A stretch of DNA of 64,000 nt from Pantoea rwandensis (GTDB lineage: Bacteria; Pseudomonadota; Gammaproteobacteria; Enterobacterales; Enterobacteriaceae): the NCBI RefSeq assembly GCF_002095475.1, contig NZ_MLFR01000031.1, positions 1-64,000 of the forward strand, written 5' to 3'. Position 1 is the stretch's first letter. Each line of letters starts with the position of its first letter. This document shows positions 26,724 to 36,219 of this stretch, one piece after another. The notes beneath the pieces are model-generated. The model searched no databases. It was given only the letters and a program-made list of their open reading frames with translations, and was not told the origin of the DNA. The position numbers and the translations under genes were made by a program.

Positions 26724-28922
26724 ATGAGCACGCACGACAATAACGATAATGCAGCAGCGTCAGGTAAGTGCCCCTTTCATCACGGGGCGTCGGAAGAAAA
26801 AAGTGTTCTGGCACGCGGTGCCGGTAGCGGGACATCCAACCGCGACTGGTGGCCTAATATGCTGCGTGTCGATCTGTTAAATCAGCACTCCAACCGTTCT
26901 AACCCCCTCAGTGAAAACTTCAATTACCGCGACGAGTTCAGCAAGCTGGATTACTCGGCGCTCAAAGCCGATATTCGCGCCATCCTCACCGATTCTCAAT
27001 CCTGGTGGCCAGCAGACTGGGGCAGCTATATTGGGCTGTTCATTCGCATGGCGTGGCACAGTGCCGGTACTTATCGCACCGTTGATGGTCGTGGCGGTTC
27101 AGGCCGTGGTCAGCAGCGTTTTGCACCGCTCAACTCGTGGCCAGATAACGTCAGCCTCGATAAAGCGCGTCGCCTACTGTGGCCGGTGAAACAAAAATAC
27201 GGTCAGAAGATTTCTTGGGCCGACCTCTACATTCTGGCGGGTAACGTATCACTGGAAAACGCTGGTTTCCGCACCTTCGGCTTTGGTGCCGGACGTGAAG
27301 ATGTGTGGGAACCGGATATGGATGTGGATTGGGGTAACGAGAAAGAGTGGCTGGCGCATCGTCATCCAGAGAGCCTGGCCAATGCGCCGGTCGGTGCCAC
27401 CGAGATGGGCCTGATTTACGTCAACCCGGAAGGCCCGGAAGCCAGCGGCGACCCGAAATCTGCCGCCCCTGCGATTCGCGCCACCTTCGGCAATATGGGC
27501 ATGAACGATGAAGAGATCGTTGCGCTGATTGCCGGTGGTCACACGCTGGGTAAAACCCACGGTGCGGCAGCGGCCAGCCATGTCGGCGTTGATCCGGAAG
27601 AATCACCGCTGGAAGCGCAGGGCCTTGGCTGGAACAGCAGTTACGGCAGCGGTTCAGGCGCAGATGCCATCACTTCAGGCCTTGAAGTGGTGTGGACGCA
27701 AACCCCAACGCAGTGGAGCAACTACTTCTTTGAGAACCTGTTCAAATACGAATGGGTGCAGACACACAGCCCGGCGGGCGCGATCCAGTTCGAAGCGGTA
27801 GATGCGGAAGCGATTATTCCCGATCCGTTTGATCCCGAGAAAAAGCGTAAGCCAACCATGCTTGTCACCGACCTGACGCTGCGTTTTGACGAGGAGTTCG
27901 GCAAGATCTCCCGCCGCTTCCTCAACGATCCCCAGGCGTTCAATGAAGCCTTTGCTCGCGCCTGGTTCAAACTGACCCACCGCGATATGGGGCCAAAAGC
28001 GCGTTACATCGGCCCAGAAGTCCCTAAAGAAGATCTGATTTGGCAGGATCCGTTGCCAGCGGCAACCCATCAGCCCACCGCTGATGACATCACCGATTTG
28101 AAAGCGAAGATTGCCGCTTCAGGTTTGAGTGCTAGCCAACTGGTTTCTGCTGCCTGGGCATCCGCTTCCACTTTCCGTGGTGGTGATAAACGTGGTGGCG
28201 CGAACGGAGCACGTCTGGCTTTGGCACCGCAAAACGGTTGGGCAGTCAATGCCAGCGTGATTCACGATGTGCTGCCAACGTTGCAGAAAATTCAGCAAGA
28301 GTCTGGTAAAGCGTCACTGGCGGATGTGATCGTTCTGGCGGGCAGCGTCGGCATTGAACTGGCTGCCGCAGCGGCAGGTGTCGCGGTACAAGTGCCGTTT
28401 ATCCCAGGCCGCGTCGATGCGCGTCAGGACCAAACTGAGATCGAGTCATTCGACGTGCTGCAACCACTGGCCGATGGTTTCCGTAATTATCGCCGCATTG
28501 CGGGCGGTTCATCGACGGAAACCCTGCTGTTGGATAAAGCACAGCAATTGACGCTGAGCGCACCGGAATTAACCGTGCTGCTGGGTGGTCTGCGCGTGCT
28601 GGGCATCAACTTTGATGGCAATCATGATGGCGTGTTCACCGATCGTGTTGGCGTACTGAGCAATGACTTCTTCGTTAATTTGCTGGATATGCGCACCGCA
28701 TGGCGCGCTACCGATGAGAGCGCCGAGCTGTTCGAAGGACGCGACCGTGCCAGCGGTGAAGTGAAGTTCAGCGCAACGCGTGCCGACCTGGTGTTTGGTT
28801 CCAATGCAATCTTGCGCGCACTGGCCGAAGTCTACGCCAGCAGCGATGCCAAGCAGAAGTTCGTCAATGACTTCGTAGCAGCCTGGACCAAGGTGATGAA
28901 TCTGGATCGTTTCGAGCTGTAA
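26724..28922 (+). CDS. katG: Catalase-peroxidase (HPI)
   Basis: Bifunctional heme catalase-peroxidase, 732 residues in two homologous domains. The active N-terminal half has Arg108, Trp111 and distal His112 in RMAWHSAG, and proximal His273 in GGHTLGKTH. Trp111, Tyr232 (LIYVNPEG) and Met258 would form the Met-Tyr-Trp adduct needed for catalase activity; their spacing equals E. coli KatG shifted by six. The ATG at 26724 follows ACGGAG. E. coli katG is under OxyR control; I could not identify an OxyR site with confidence. Confidence 0.97.
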   Translation: MSTHDNNDNAAASGKCPFHHGASEEKSVLARGAGSGTSNRDWWPNMLRVDLLNQHSNRSNPLSENFNYRDEFSKLDYSALKADIRAILTDSQSWWPADWGSYIGLFIRMAWHSAGTYRTVDGRGGSGRGQQRFAPLNSWPDNVSLDKARRLLWPVKQKYGQKISWADLYILAGNVSLENAGFRTFGFGAGREDVWEPDMDVDWGNEKEWLAHRHPESLANAPVGATEMGLIYVNPEGPEASGDPKSAAPAIRATFGNMGMNDEEIVALIAGGHTLGKTHGAAAASHVGVDPEESPLEAQGLGWNSSYGSGSGADAITSGLEVVWTQTPTQWSNYFFENLFKYEWVQTHSPAGAIQFEAVDAEAIIPDPFDPEKKRKPTMLVTDLTLRFDEEFGKISRRFLNDPQAFNEAFARAWFKLTHRDMGPKARYIGPEVPKEDLIWQDPLPAATHQPTADDITDLKAKIAASGLSASQLVSAAWASASTFRGGDKRGGANGARLALAPQNGWAVNASVIHDVLPTLQKIQQESGKASLADVIVLAGSVGIELAAAAAGVAVQVPFIPGRVDARQDQTEIESFDVLQPLADGFRNYRRIAGGSSTETLLLDKAQQLTLSAPELTVLLGGLRVLGINFDGNHDGVFTDRVGVLSNDFFVNLLDMRTAWRATDESAELFEGRDRASGEVKFSATRADLVFGSNAILRALAEVYASSDAKQKFVNDFVAAWTKVMNLDRFEL

Positions 28923-28930
28923 TCAAACTA

Positions 28931-28959
28931 AAGCCGCAGCGGTAACACTGCGGCTTTTT
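28931..28959 (+). terminator. Terminator of katG
   Basis: AAGCCGCAG and CTGCGGCTT around an eight-base loop, followed by TTT. On the minus strand the tail is less T-rich, but it may also serve higA, whose stop lies five bases away. Confidence 0.8.
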
Positions 28960-28963
28960 CAGT

Positions 28964-29380
28964 TTAATCTTCGCGAAATGCTTCAAATGGCAGGTTAAAA
29001 CGTTTCGCCAATGCCGCTTTATGTTTATCTGTGAGCTGACGTTCACCTTTCAAAATACGGCTAACATAAGAACGCTGACCAATTTCCTGAACGAAAGAAG
29101 ACTGGTTCAAATCGTGTTGATCCATCAAAACACGTAGCAGCGCAACTCCGCCCGGTAGTGTCTTAATTCGCGCGTTGAAGGCAGCAAATTCCGGCGCATG
29201 CTCTTCGTATTTCGCGACTTTATCGGCCAGCATTTCAATCAGTGGATGAGAGGGTTGATGCTCAATCAAATACTCAACCAGCTCGAGCGCCTGCTCATAA
29301 TCTGCTTTCGATTGACTACCGCCAAGCAGGGGGATGGCTTTAATCAGGTTATCTGAGGCCTGAATAGCTTCGGCGATCAT
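28964..29380 (-). CDS. higA: HigA-type antitoxin
   Basis: A 138-residue HigA antitoxin of the E. coli YgjM/HigA kind. A helical N-terminal toxin-binding part is followed by an HTH (about 85-130: LNQSSFVQEIGQRSYVSRILKGERQLT). It should neutralise HigB and repress the operon. It follows the toxin gene with a 4-bp overlap, the reversed (toxin-first) order characteristic of higBA. Confidence 0.88.
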   Translation of the reverse strand: MIAEAIQASDNLIKAIPLLGGSQSKADYEQALELVEYLIEHQPSHPLIEMLADKVAKYEEHAPEFAAFNARIKTLPGGVALLRVLMDQHDLNQSSFVQEIGQRSYVSRILKGERQLTDKHKAALAKRFNLPFEAFRED

Positions 29381-29688
29381 TCTTTGTTCTCCCGATAGAA
29401 CTTAACTAACTTGTCGTATTCAGCATGAGTACTGATGTGCTTAATGAGAATGCGTCCCGCGATAAAGTCGGCGAAAAATATCAACCTGAGATTGTTACCG
29501 CCAACATTGATTACCCACCATTTCACCGGATACTTCATGCGGTCCAGGCTTGGAAAGAAATCTCTAAGCGTTTCAGGATCGGCAAAATCCCTGCCATGTA
29601 AAGTGCGGTATGTCGCGTCCAGCGCTGCTGCATCATTGGGAAAGCGCAGTGCAGCTTCGGCAAACATCTTCCTTGAAATAACGTGCAT
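29377..29688 (-). CDS. higB: HigB-type mRNA interferase toxin
   Basis: A RelE-superfamily ribosome-dependent endoribonuclease, 103 residues, with the HigB blocks FPSLDRMKYPVKWWVINVGGNNLRLI and ISTHAEYDKL. The start is placed at the second of two adjacent ATGs (29688), which puts GAGGG at a workable distance. A longer frame to 29838 would cross the promoter and operators, so it is rejected. It is first in the higBA operon. Confidence 0.88.
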   Translation of the reverse strand: MHVISRKMFAEAALRFPNDAAALDATYRTLHGRDFADPETLRDFFPSLDRMKYPVKWWVINVGGNNLRLIFFADFIAGRILIKHISTHAEYDKLVKFYRENKE

Positions 29689-29701
29689 CATTCCCTCGGC
29701 A

Positions 29702-29756
29702 TGTTCCAACATGGAAACATTGTAGCCGATGAAAGCAGTGTTTCCAATGTGGAAAC
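29702..29756 (-). promoter_or_regulatory. higBA promoter with two HigA operators
   Basis: On the minus strand, -35 TTGGAA (29742-29747), an 18-bp spacer and -10 TACAAT (29718-29723). One inverted repeat, GTTTCC-AATGT-GGAAAC (29740-29756), covers the -35. A second related one, TGTTCC-AACAT-GGAAACA (29702-29719), covers the start region. Both share the same half-site and spacing, as expected for HigA autoregulation. Confidence 0.75.
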
Positions 29757-29761
29757 AGAAA

Positions 29762-29797
29762 ATAAAAAAAGAGAAGGCCGCGTCAGAGAGACGCGGC
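29762..29797 (-). terminator. Terminator of the mtnE-yafV transcript
   Basis: GCCGCGTC and GACGCGGC around AGAGA, with seven T on the minus strand a few bases beyond the stem. It lies just past the yafV stop and before the higBA promoter. Confidence 0.65.
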
Positions 29798-29804
29798 AGA
29801 AAGC

Positions 29805-30575
29805 TTAATTCAGCGTATACCCATCGGCATCGCGCCACGCTGGGAAGCGTTCGCGGTAGGCTTGCAGATCGTCCAGCGACAACTCCGCATCCAGTCGGGC
29901 ACGGGCGAAAGGTTCGCCAGCGGCAAGAATCTCACCCAGCGGCGATATAATCCGACTGTCACCGCTGTATTGATGGCTATTGCCATCGCTGCCGACGCGA
30001 TTGCAACCGGCAACGTAAGCCTGATTTTCAATCGCACGTGCCATCAGCAGTGACTGCCAGTGCAGCGCGCGCGGTGCTGGCCAGTTGGCAACATAGAGCG
30101 CCAGATCGTAATCGTTGTGATTGCGGGAGAACACCGGGAAACGTAGGTCGTAGCAAATCTGCGGCAGAATGCGCCAGCCGCGCCAGGTAAACACTTCACG
30201 TGTCTCGCCCGCGACATAATGCTGATGTTCATTCGCCATGCGGAACAGATGGCGCTTATCGTACTGATGCACAGTGCCATCTGGCTCAACAAGCAGAAAA
30301 CGGTTTACTGCGCCTTTGTCCGTTTGGATGGCGGCGCTGCCACCGATCAATGCATTGCTGGTTTTCGCATGGCCGTGCAACCACTCCACCACCTGTTCCT
30401 GCGGCAGCGAACTCTCTGCTGCTTCCATGGCAAAGCCGGTGGTGAACATTTCCGGCAGCAAAATCAGGTCGCGACCTTCAATGCCTTTCAATACACCATC
30501 AAAGTGATGCAGGTTGGCTTCGCCGTCCATCCAGCTCAGAGTTTCCTGCAGAACGGTAATTTTTAAAGCCGACAT
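29805..30575 (-). CDS. yafV: Omega-amidase YafV (nitrilase superfamily; MtnU role)
   Basis: A 256-residue nitrilase-superfamily amidase with the Glu-Lys-Cys triad blocks LLPEMFTTGF, YDKRHLF and PQICYDLRFP. Omega-amidases hydrolyse 2-oxoglutaramate or 2-oxosuccinamate to the oxo-acid and ammonia. That removes the by-product of glutamine transamination by MtnE, whose gene overlaps this one by 13 bases upstream. The start at 30575 (MSALKITVLQ) gives the E. coli length. The longer upstream frame lies inside mtnE. Confidence 0.9.
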   Translation of the reverse strand: MSALKITVLQETLSWMDGEANLHHFDGVLKGIEGRDLILLPEMFTTGFAMEAAESSLPQEQVVEWLHGHAKTSNALIGGSAAIQTDKGAVNRFLLVEPDGTVHQYDKRHLFRMANEHQHYVAGETREVFTWRGWRILPQICYDLRFPVFSRNHNDYDLALYVANWPAPRALHWQSLLMARAIENQAYVAGCNRVGSDGNSHQYSGDSRIISPLGEILAAGEPFARARLDAELSLDDLQAYRERFPAWRDADGYTLN

Positions 30576-31723
30576 AAGCGCTCCGCAGCAGCGATCAGCG
30601 TCGCTTCCTGTTTGGCAAAGCACAGGCGAATCAACTTGTGCGGGAACGGATCGGCGCAGAATACCGACAGCGGAATCGCTGCTACACCGACTTCTTTGGT
30701 CAGCCACTGGCAGAAACTCACGTCATCCAGATCGGAAATGGCGCTGTAATCCAGCAGCACAAAGTAGGTCCCTTCGCACGGCAGGATTTTGAACCGGCTA
30801 CCAGAAAGGGCTTCAACCAGGCAATCGCGGCGTTCACGATAAAAAGCGGGCAGGTCGCGATAATGCTCAGGCTCCTGGCGAAGCATATCGGCAATCGCCA
30901 ACTGCGCCGGAGTGTTCACTGAGAAGGTCAGATATTGATGCACCTTGCGGATTTCCGCACTGATAGCCGCAGGCGCGATGCAATAGCCGACTTTCCAGCC
31001 GGTCATGTGGAAGGTTTTGCCAAATGAAGAGACGGCAATGGCACGCTGACGTAACTCGGCATGCGCCAACACACTGGCGTGGCCCTCTTCATCAAAGCAG
31101 ATGTGTTCGTACACTTCATCGCTTAGCACATAGATCTCTTGCTCAGAAATCGCCTGCCACAGTTCGGCATAATCGCTTTTGCGCCACACGGTTGCGGAGG
31201 GATTGTGCGGCGTATTCAAAATGACTAAACGGGTTTTCGCACTGACCAAACCACGAAATTCTGCCCAATCAACGCGGAATCCTGGGGGTTGTAATGCAAT
31301 GCGTTTTAATACGCCACCGGCCAGTTGCACAGCAGGCGCGTAACTGTCGTAACTGGGATCGAAACAGATCACTTCATCGCCCGGACGCACCAACGCCGTA
31401 ATGGCGGCATACAGCGCTTCGGTGGCACCCGCGGTCACGGTGATATCGCTGTTTACATCGGGTTTATGACCATAAAGCTCAACCGTTTTATCCGCAATCG
31501 CTTCGCGCAGTGGCAGCGTACCGGTCATTGGTGCATATTGGTTTGCGCCCTGACTCACATGGTAAGCCAGACGTTCCTGCAAATAGTGCGGGCCGTCAAA
31601 ATCGGGGAAACCTTGTGACAGATTGATGGCGTTATGCTGCGCGGCGAGGGCGCTCATTTGCGTAAAAATAGTGGTGCCGAGTGCCGGTAATTTGCTCTCG
31701 GGAATCAGGTTGTGCTGCGTCAT
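30563..31723 (-). CDS. mtnE: Methionine (KMTB) aminotransferase, YbdL/MtnE-like
   Basis: A class I PLP aminotransferase, 386 residues, the length of E. coli YbdL. It has the PLP lysine in SSFGKTFHMTGWKVGY and NTPHNPSAT for phosphate and carboxylate binding. YbdL-type enzymes transaminate 4-methylthio-2-oxobutyrate to methionine, with glutamine as a common donor. In E. coli the gene lies elsewhere. Here it is divergent from mtnBCD and co-transcribed with the omega-amidase, so it serves as the last step of methionine salvage. Confidence 0.9.
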   Translation of the reverse strand: MTQHNLIPESKLPALGTTIFTQMSALAAQHNAINLSQGFPDFDGPHYLQERLAYHVSQGANQYAPMTGTLPLREAIADKTVELYGHKPDVNSDITVTAGATEALYAAITALVRPGDEVICFDPSYDSYAPAVQLAGGVLKRIALQPPGFRVDWAEFRGLVSAKTRLVILNTPHNPSATVWRKSDYAELWQAISEQEIYVLSDEVYEHICFDEEGHASVLAHAELRQRAIAVSSFGKTFHMTGWKVGYCIAPAAISAEIRKVHQYLTFSVNTPAQLAIADMLRQEPEHYRDLPAFYRERRDCLVEALSGSRFKILPCEGTYFVLLDYSAISDLDDVSFCQWLTKEVGVAAIPLSVFCADPFPHKLIRLCFAKQEATLIAAAERLCRL

Positions 31724-31769
31724 TATTTGGTGGCCTTAAGCGCGAATGTCGATGCGGAGAAACCCTGTG

Positions 31770-31825
31770 TTGATGCCACTCTACACAGGATGGTAATATT
31801 TGGCAATCGAGACGCTTAGACGTCT
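31770..31825. promoter_or_regulatory. Divergent mtnE/mtnBCD promoters with MetJ boxes
   Basis: Two tandem met boxes, AGACGCTT and AGACGTCT (31810-31825); the second matches the MetJ consensus exactly. A + strand promoter reads TTGATG (31770-31775), 18 bp, TAATAT (31794-31799). A minus-strand promoter reads TTGCCA (31801-31806), 17 bp, TAGAGT (31778-31783). MetJ with SAM bound there could block both. Confidence 0.75.
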
Positions 31826-31854
31826 AAATACAACTTCGGAGCCTCACCTTCACT

Positions 31855-32469
31855 ATGACGGATTTTCTCCCCCTGGAACATTTAGTGGCCGCCTGCCACT
31901 GGATCGGCGCCAAAGGCTGGGCACCTGCCACCGGCGGTAACATGTCGGTGCGCCAGGACGCGGAATACTGCTTATTGAGTGCATCGGGCAAAGATAAAGG
32001 CAACTTGACGCGTGATGACTTTATTCAGGTTGAGATTGCTACCAACACGGTTCCTTCTGGACGTAAGCCGTCAGCGGAAACCGGGTTGCATACCTTAGTT
32101 TATCGTTTGTTCCCGCAAGCTGGTGCGGTACTGCACACCCATACGGTGAACTCCACCGTGCTGTCACGTGTGGAGAAGGGTAACGCATTGTTGTTGAGCG
32201 GTTACGAGATGCAAAAAACGCTCGCCGGACAGGATACCCATCTGAACACCGTGGCGATCCCGGTGTTTGATAATGATCAAGACATCGAAGCACTGGCACA
32301 GCGTATTGAAGCCTTTGCGGCTGATGCGCCGCTGCAATACGGCTTCCTGCTGCGCGGCCACGGCTTAACCTGCTGGGGCAAAGACGTCAATGAAGCGCGT
32401 CGCCATCTGGAAGGGCTGGAATTCCTGTTTGAATGTGAACTGCAACGTCGGCTGTTGGAGGACAAATGA
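31855..32469 (+). CDS. mtnB: Methylthioribulose-1-phosphate dehydratase
   Basis: Class II aldolase/adducin-fold zinc enzyme, 204 residues. It dehydrates 5-methylthioribulose-1-phosphate to the diketone intermediate. Recognisable blocks are [13 protein letters not shown], the metal-binding [12 protein letters not shown] and the distal [12 protein letters not shown]. It is the first gene of mtnBCD, and its stop overlaps mtnC by four bases. Confidence 0.93.
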   Translation: MTDFLPLEHLVAACHWIGAKGWAPATGGNMSVRQDAEYCLLSASGKDKGNLTRDDFIQVEIATNTVPSGRKPSAETGLHTLVYRLFPQAGAVLHTHTVNSTVLSRVEKGNALLLSGYEMQKTLAGQDTHLNTVAIPVFDNDQDIEALAQRIEAFAADAPLQYGFLLRGHGLTCWGKDVNEARRHLEGLEFLFECELQRRLLEDK

Positions 32470-33149
32470 TTCGCGCAATTGTTACCGATATTGAAGGCAC
32501 CACCAGTGATATTCAGTTTGTGCACAAGGTGTTGTTCCCTTATGCGCGCCAGCATCTAGCTGCCTTTGTACGTGAGAACCAGACGGATGAGCCGGTTATC
32601 GCGGCGTTGAATGCCGTGCGTGAAGAATCTGCTGCACCTGAGGCGACGCAGGAAGAAGTGATCGCCACTCTAATCGGTTATATCGATGAAGATCGCAAAT
32701 CGCCCGGCTTGAAAGCGCTGCAAGGCATGATTTGGTGTGCCGGTTATGTTGAAGGTCAGTTCACCGGGCACCTTTATCCGGATGTGCTGCCCGCTTTTGA
32801 ACGCTGGCAGCAGCAGGGGATCGCCCTGTATGTTTATTCCTCTGGATCGGTGGCCGCGCAGAAACTGTTATTTGGCTACAGCGATGAAGGTGATTTAACC
32901 TCGCTGTTTAGCGGCTATTTTGATACGGGCGTCGGGGCGAAACGTGAAGTGCAGTCCTATCGCAATATCGCCGAGCAGATTGGCCTGGCTCCCTCTTCGT
33001 TGTTGTTCCTGTCGGATATCCATCAGGAACTTGATGCAGCGGCGGAAGCAGGCTGGCATACATTGCAGTTAATTCGTGGCGAGGCGGATAACGCCAGTCG
33101 CCATCATCAGGTGAATGATTTTTCCCAGATTAAACCGGAGTCAATTTAA
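32466..33149 (+). CDS. mtnC: Enolase-phosphatase E1
   Basis: HAD-superfamily bifunctional enzyme, 227 residues. It enolises the diketone and then dephosphorylates it to acireductone. The HAD motif I is modified as usual for this family ([22 protein letters not shown]). Motif II is [16 protein letters not shown] and motif III to IV falls in [11 protein letters not shown] and [14 protein letters not shown]. Translation is coupled to mtnB, and mtnD starts two bases after the stop. Confidence 0.94.
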   Translation: MIRAIVTDIEGTTSDIQFVHKVLFPYARQHLAAFVRENQTDEPVIAALNAVREESAAPEATQEEVIATLIGYIDEDRKSPGLKALQGMIWCAGYVEGQFTGHLYPDVLPAFERWQQQGIALYVYSSGSVAAQKLLFGYSDEGDLTSLFSGYFDTGVGAKREVQSYRNIAEQIGLAPSSLLFLSDIHQELDAAAEAGWHTLQLIRGEADNASRHHQVNDFSQIKPESI

Positions 33150-33150
33150 C

Positions 33151-33693
33151 ATGAGTGCATTGACCATTTTTAGCGATACCGAAGCCAGCCAACCGGTGTG
33201 GCACAGTACCGATGCGGAAGCGATTCGCGAGCGCCTTAATGCCAAGAATGTGCGTTTTGAACGTTGGGAGGCCGATCGCGATCTGGGTAAAGATCCTGAT
33301 GCTGAAACCGTCATCAAAGCTTATCAACACGCGATTGACCGTTTGGTGGCTGAGAAGGGCTATCAGAGCTGGGATGTGCTGAGCATGCGTGCTGACAATC
33401 CTAACAAGCAGGTGCTGCGCGAGAAGTTCCTGAATGAACATACCCACAGCGAAGATGAAGTACGTTTCTTCGTTGAGGGATCAGGCCTGTTCTGCCTGCA
33501 TATTGGCAATGAGGTGTACCAGATTTTGTGCGAGAAGAATGACCTGATTTCCGTGCCAGAGGGTACCGCGCACTGGTTTGATATGGGTTCTGAGCCGCAC
33601 TTCACGGCGATTCGTATTTTCGATAACCAAGAAGGCTGGGTAGCCAACTTCACCGGCGACAATATTGCGGATGCCTATCCCCGTCTGGCATGA
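33151..33693 (+). CDS. mtnD: Acireductone dioxygenase
   Basis: Cupin-fold metal dioxygenase, 180 residues. It converts acireductone and O2 to formate and 4-methylthio-2-oxobutyrate (Fe form), the direct precursor of methionine. Cupin metal ligands lie in [20 protein letters not shown] (two His and a Glu) and in the later GTAHWFDMG. The start at 33151 directly follows the mtnC stop; the twelve-codon extension overlaps mtnC. Confidence 0.94.
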   Translation: MSALTIFSDTEASQPVWHSTDAEAIRERLNAKNVRFERWEADRDLGKDPDAETVIKAYQHAIDRLVAEKGYQSWDVLSMRADNPNKQVLREKFLNEHTHSEDEVRFFVEGSGLFCLHIGNEVYQILCEKNDLISVPEGTAHWFDMGSEPHFTAIRIFDNQEGWVANFTGDNIADAYPRLA

Positions 33694-33700
33694 CGACCTG

Positions 33701-33756
33701 TGCGCATAAATGCGCAAGTTGAGCCATCATAAGGTCGCCATTCATGGCGACCTTAT
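33701..33756. repeat. Two hairpins between convergent mtnD and mtnA
   Basis: TGCGCAT-AA-ATGCGCA (33701-33716) and a perfect 13-bp stem ATAAGGTCGCCAT/ATGGCGACCTTAT around TC (33729-33756). The second may act as a bidirectional terminator. Its core equals that of the element after hpxT. Confidence 0.65.
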
Positions 33757-33771
33757 GTTTCAGTAGGCACC

Positions 33772-34791
33772 TTAAGGCTGGAAAATGCCTTCCTTTACCT
33801 GCTCAGGCGTTACCACGCCGGTATCTAACACCCATCCGCTGATCAGGGCTGCTGGCGTAACATCAAACGCCGGGTTGTACACGGCGGCGTTTTCCGGTGC
33901 CCACTGCACGCTACCAAAACTCCCCGACACACCGGTGACTTCGCTGGCAGCGCGCTGCTCAATCGGAATGGCCTCGCCGTTCGGGCAGAGACGATCCAGC
34001 GTGGTGTGCGGTGCGGCCACATAGAAGGGAATGCCGTGATAGTGTGCCAGCACTGCCAGGCTGTAAGTACCAATTTTATTCGCTACGTCACCGTTGGCCG
34101 CAATGCGGTCTGCGCCGACCCAGATGGCATCCACGACACCTCGCGCCATTAAGCTGGCGGCCATGGAATCAGTAATGAGCTGATACGGGATATTAAGTTC
34201 GCCCAGTTCCCATGCGGTCAAACGGCCACCCTGCAACAGCGGGCGGGTTTCATCTACCCAGACATTGCGGACTAAACCTTGCTGATGTGCATGGGCGATC
34301 ACCCCCAGCGCGGTGCCGACACCCGCAGTGGCGAGGCCGCCCGTGTTGCAGTGCGTCAGCAGTTGGCTGCCTGGCTTAACCAGTGCACTACCGGCGCGGG
34401 CAATGTTGTCACAGAGCAGCTTGTCTTCCGCCACCAGACGCAGCGCCTCAGCACTTAATGCGGTGACGTGATCGCTTTCCGCCAGCGCAATCTTCATGCG
34501 ATCCAGATTGTTCATCAGATTAACCGCCGTAGGGCGTGCCGCACGTAATACTTCCAGCGCTTCCGCTAATGCGCTGCGTGCTAAGCCTTGTTCGCCCAGC
34601 AGCGCCAGCAGCAAGCTGGCTGAGAGGCCAATCAGTGGTGCACCGCGCACGCGCAGCGCATGGATGTGATCAACCAACTGGGCCACAGTGTGCGCAGGCA
34701 GCCAATTTTGTTGTTGAGGCAGCGCTTGTTGGTCAAGGATCCACAGCTGATTGTCGCGGACCTCAAGACTGGTGGTACGAAGTGTTTGCAT
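33772..34791 (-). CDS. mtnA: Methylthioribose-1-phosphate isomerase
   Basis: Isomerises 5-methylthioribose-1-phosphate to methylthioribulose-1-phosphate. A 339-residue protein of the eIF-2B alpha/MtnA family, with [19 protein letters not shown], the catalytic Cys in [12 protein letters not shown], and the Asp in [18 protein letters not shown]. It is divergent from mtnK, the preceding enzyme of the pathway, with a 105-bp shared control region. Confidence 0.95.
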   Translation of the reverse strand: MQTLRTTSLEVRDNQLWILDQQALPQQQNWLPAHTVAQLVDHIHALRVRGAPLIGLSASLLLALLGEQGLARSALAEALEVLRAARPTAVNLMNNLDRMKIALAESDHVTALSAEALRLVAEDKLLCDNIARAGSALVKPGSQLLTHCNTGGLATAGVGTALGVIAHAHQQGLVRNVWVDETRPLLQGGRLTAWELGELNIPYQLITDSMAASLMARGVVDAIWVGADRIAANGDVANKIGTYSLAVLAHYHGIPFYVAAPHTTLDRLCPNGEAIPIEQRAASEVTGVSGSFGSVQWAPENAAVYNPAFDVTPAALISGWVLDTGVVTPEQVKEGIFQP

Positions 34792-34843
34792 GGTGTGAAA
34801 TCCCTGTTGCGTTAATAGTGGCTATTGTGCCAACATGCGTGAC

Positions 34844-34867
34844 GGATGTATAGACGTCCAAACGGCT
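34844..34867. promoter_or_regulatory. MetJ operator between mtnA and mtnK
   Basis: Three head-to-tail 8-bp boxes: GGATGTAT, AGACGTCC and AAACGGCT; the middle one has seven of eight consensus bases. They overlap a possible mtnK -10 (TATAGA, 34849-34854; -35 TTGTGC, 34825-34830). This suggests repression by MetJ when SAM is plentiful. Confidence 0.65.
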
Positions 34868-34896
34868 TATTACTATCGAATGTCGAGGAACAGGCA

Positions 34897-36096
34897 ATGT
34901 CGCAATACCGTACCTTCACCGCTGCAGATGCTGTGGAATATGCTAAAAAATTTGGCGGTGTGGACGATCCGTCAGCGCTGGTCAGCGCAGAAGAGATCGG
35001 CGATGGCAATCTCAACCTGGTGTTTAAGATTTTCGATAACCAAGGCCAGAGCCGTGTGGTCGTAAAGCAAGCTCTACCCTATGTGCGTTGCGTGGGAGAG
35101 TCTTGGCCGTTAACGCTGGATCGTGCGCGTCTTGAAGCACAAACGCTGGTTGAACACTACAAACACTGCCCAGAGCACACGGTTAACGTCACCCATTACG
35201 ATGCCGATTTAGCGGTGATGGTAATGGAAGACCTCTCCAGCCATCGTATCTGGCGTGGCGAGTTGGTGAAAGGGGCTTACTACCCTGAAGCGGGTCGTCA
35301 GGTGGGTGAATATCTGGCACAAACGCTGTTCCATACCTCCGATTTCTATCTCCATCCGCACAAGAAAAAGGCGGAAGTGGCGCGTTTCATTAACCCTGAA
35401 ATGTGCGAAATCACTGAAGACCTGTTCTTCAACGATCCCTTTACCGATCACGAACGCAACAAGTATCCAGCAGCACTGGAGTCGCTGGTGGTCAGCCTGC
35501 GCACCGATGATGCCCTGAAAATCGCGGTGGCAGGGTTGAAGCATCGTTTCTTCGCGGATGCCGAAGCGTTGCTGCACGGGGATGTGCACAGTGGTTCTAT
35601 CTTTGTGGCCGATGGCAGCCTAAAAGTGATCGACGCGGAGTTTGGCTATTTTGGTCCAATAGGCTTCGATGTGGGGAGCGCGATTGGCAACCTGTTGATT
35701 AACTACTGCTGCCTGCCTGGTTTGCTGGCACCGCGTGAAGCGGCGGAAGGGCGCGAGCGTCGTCTGAGCGATGCGCATGAAGTCTGGACGCAGTTCTCCA
35801 GCCGCTTCCTGGAACTGGCTCATGCCAAGACTTCCGATGTGGCGCTGGCCTATCCGGGCTATGCGGAAGCCTTCCTGCGCAAAGTGTGGAGCGACACCAT
35901 TGGTTATTGCGGAACGGAGCTCATTCGTCGCACCGTGGGCATGTCTCACGTGGCCGACTTCAAACAGATTGCCGATGATACGATGCGGACGGAATGTATT
36001 CGTAGTTGCATCACGCTGGGCCGTACGCTGATTCTGGCAGCAGATCATATTACGGATGTGGATGCGCTGATCGCGCGCATTCGCCAAGCGGGTTAA
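34897..36096 (+). CDS. mtnK: 5-Methylthioribose kinase
   Basis: Phosphorylates methylthioribose at C1, opening the salvage of the SAM by-product. The 399-residue protein has the aminoglycoside-phosphotransferase-like kinase fold: nucleotide loop [11 protein letters not shown], catalytic [13 protein letters not shown] and the metal-binding [16 protein letters not shown]. The start at 34897 (MSQYRTF) follows GAGGAACAGG; a longer frame begins inside the MetJ operator region and is rejected. Confidence 0.94.
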   Translation: MSQYRTFTAADAVEYAKKFGGVDDPSALVSAEEIGDGNLNLVFKIFDNQGQSRVVVKQALPYVRCVGESWPLTLDRARLEAQTLVEHYKHCPEHTVNVTHYDADLAVMVMEDLSSHRIWRGELVKGAYYPEAGRQVGEYLAQTLFHTSDFYLHPHKKKAEVARFINPEMCEITEDLFFNDPFTDHERNKYPAALESLVVSLRTDDALKIAVAGLKHRFFADAEALLHGDVHSGSIFVADGSLKVIDAEFGYFGPIGFDVGSAIGNLLINYCCLPGLLAPREAAEGRERRLSDAHEVWTQFSSRFLELAHAKTSDVALAYPGYAEAFLRKVWSDTIGYCGTELIRRTVGMSHVADFKQIADDTMRTECIRSCITLGRTLILAADHITDVDALIARIRQAG

Positions 36097-36110
36097 GTCG
36101 CGCTTCGACC

Positions 36111-36140
36111 CTGTAGTCGCGCAATTCACTGCGCTAGGGG
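36111..36140. repeat. Degenerate REP-like repeat after mtnK
   Basis: CTGTAGTCGCGCAATTCACT followed by GCGCTAGGGG shows the GTAG...CGCGCAAT...GCGC...TAGGGG pattern of the other palindromic elements, but with mismatches in the stem. Confidence 0.4.
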
Positions 36141-36186
36141 AGCGAAACCGCGCTGTGCATGCGGGATAAATGACGCCATGCCCCAT

Positions 36187-36215
36187 AAAAAAAGCCTCCA
36201 TCTGGAGGCTTTTTT
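36187..36215. terminator. Bidirectional terminator between mtnK and fadE
   Basis: GCCTCCA-TC-TGGAGGC is flanked by a run of A on one side and T on the other, so it works as an A/U-flanked terminator on both strands. Confidence 0.85.
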
Positions 36216-36219
36216 AGTT

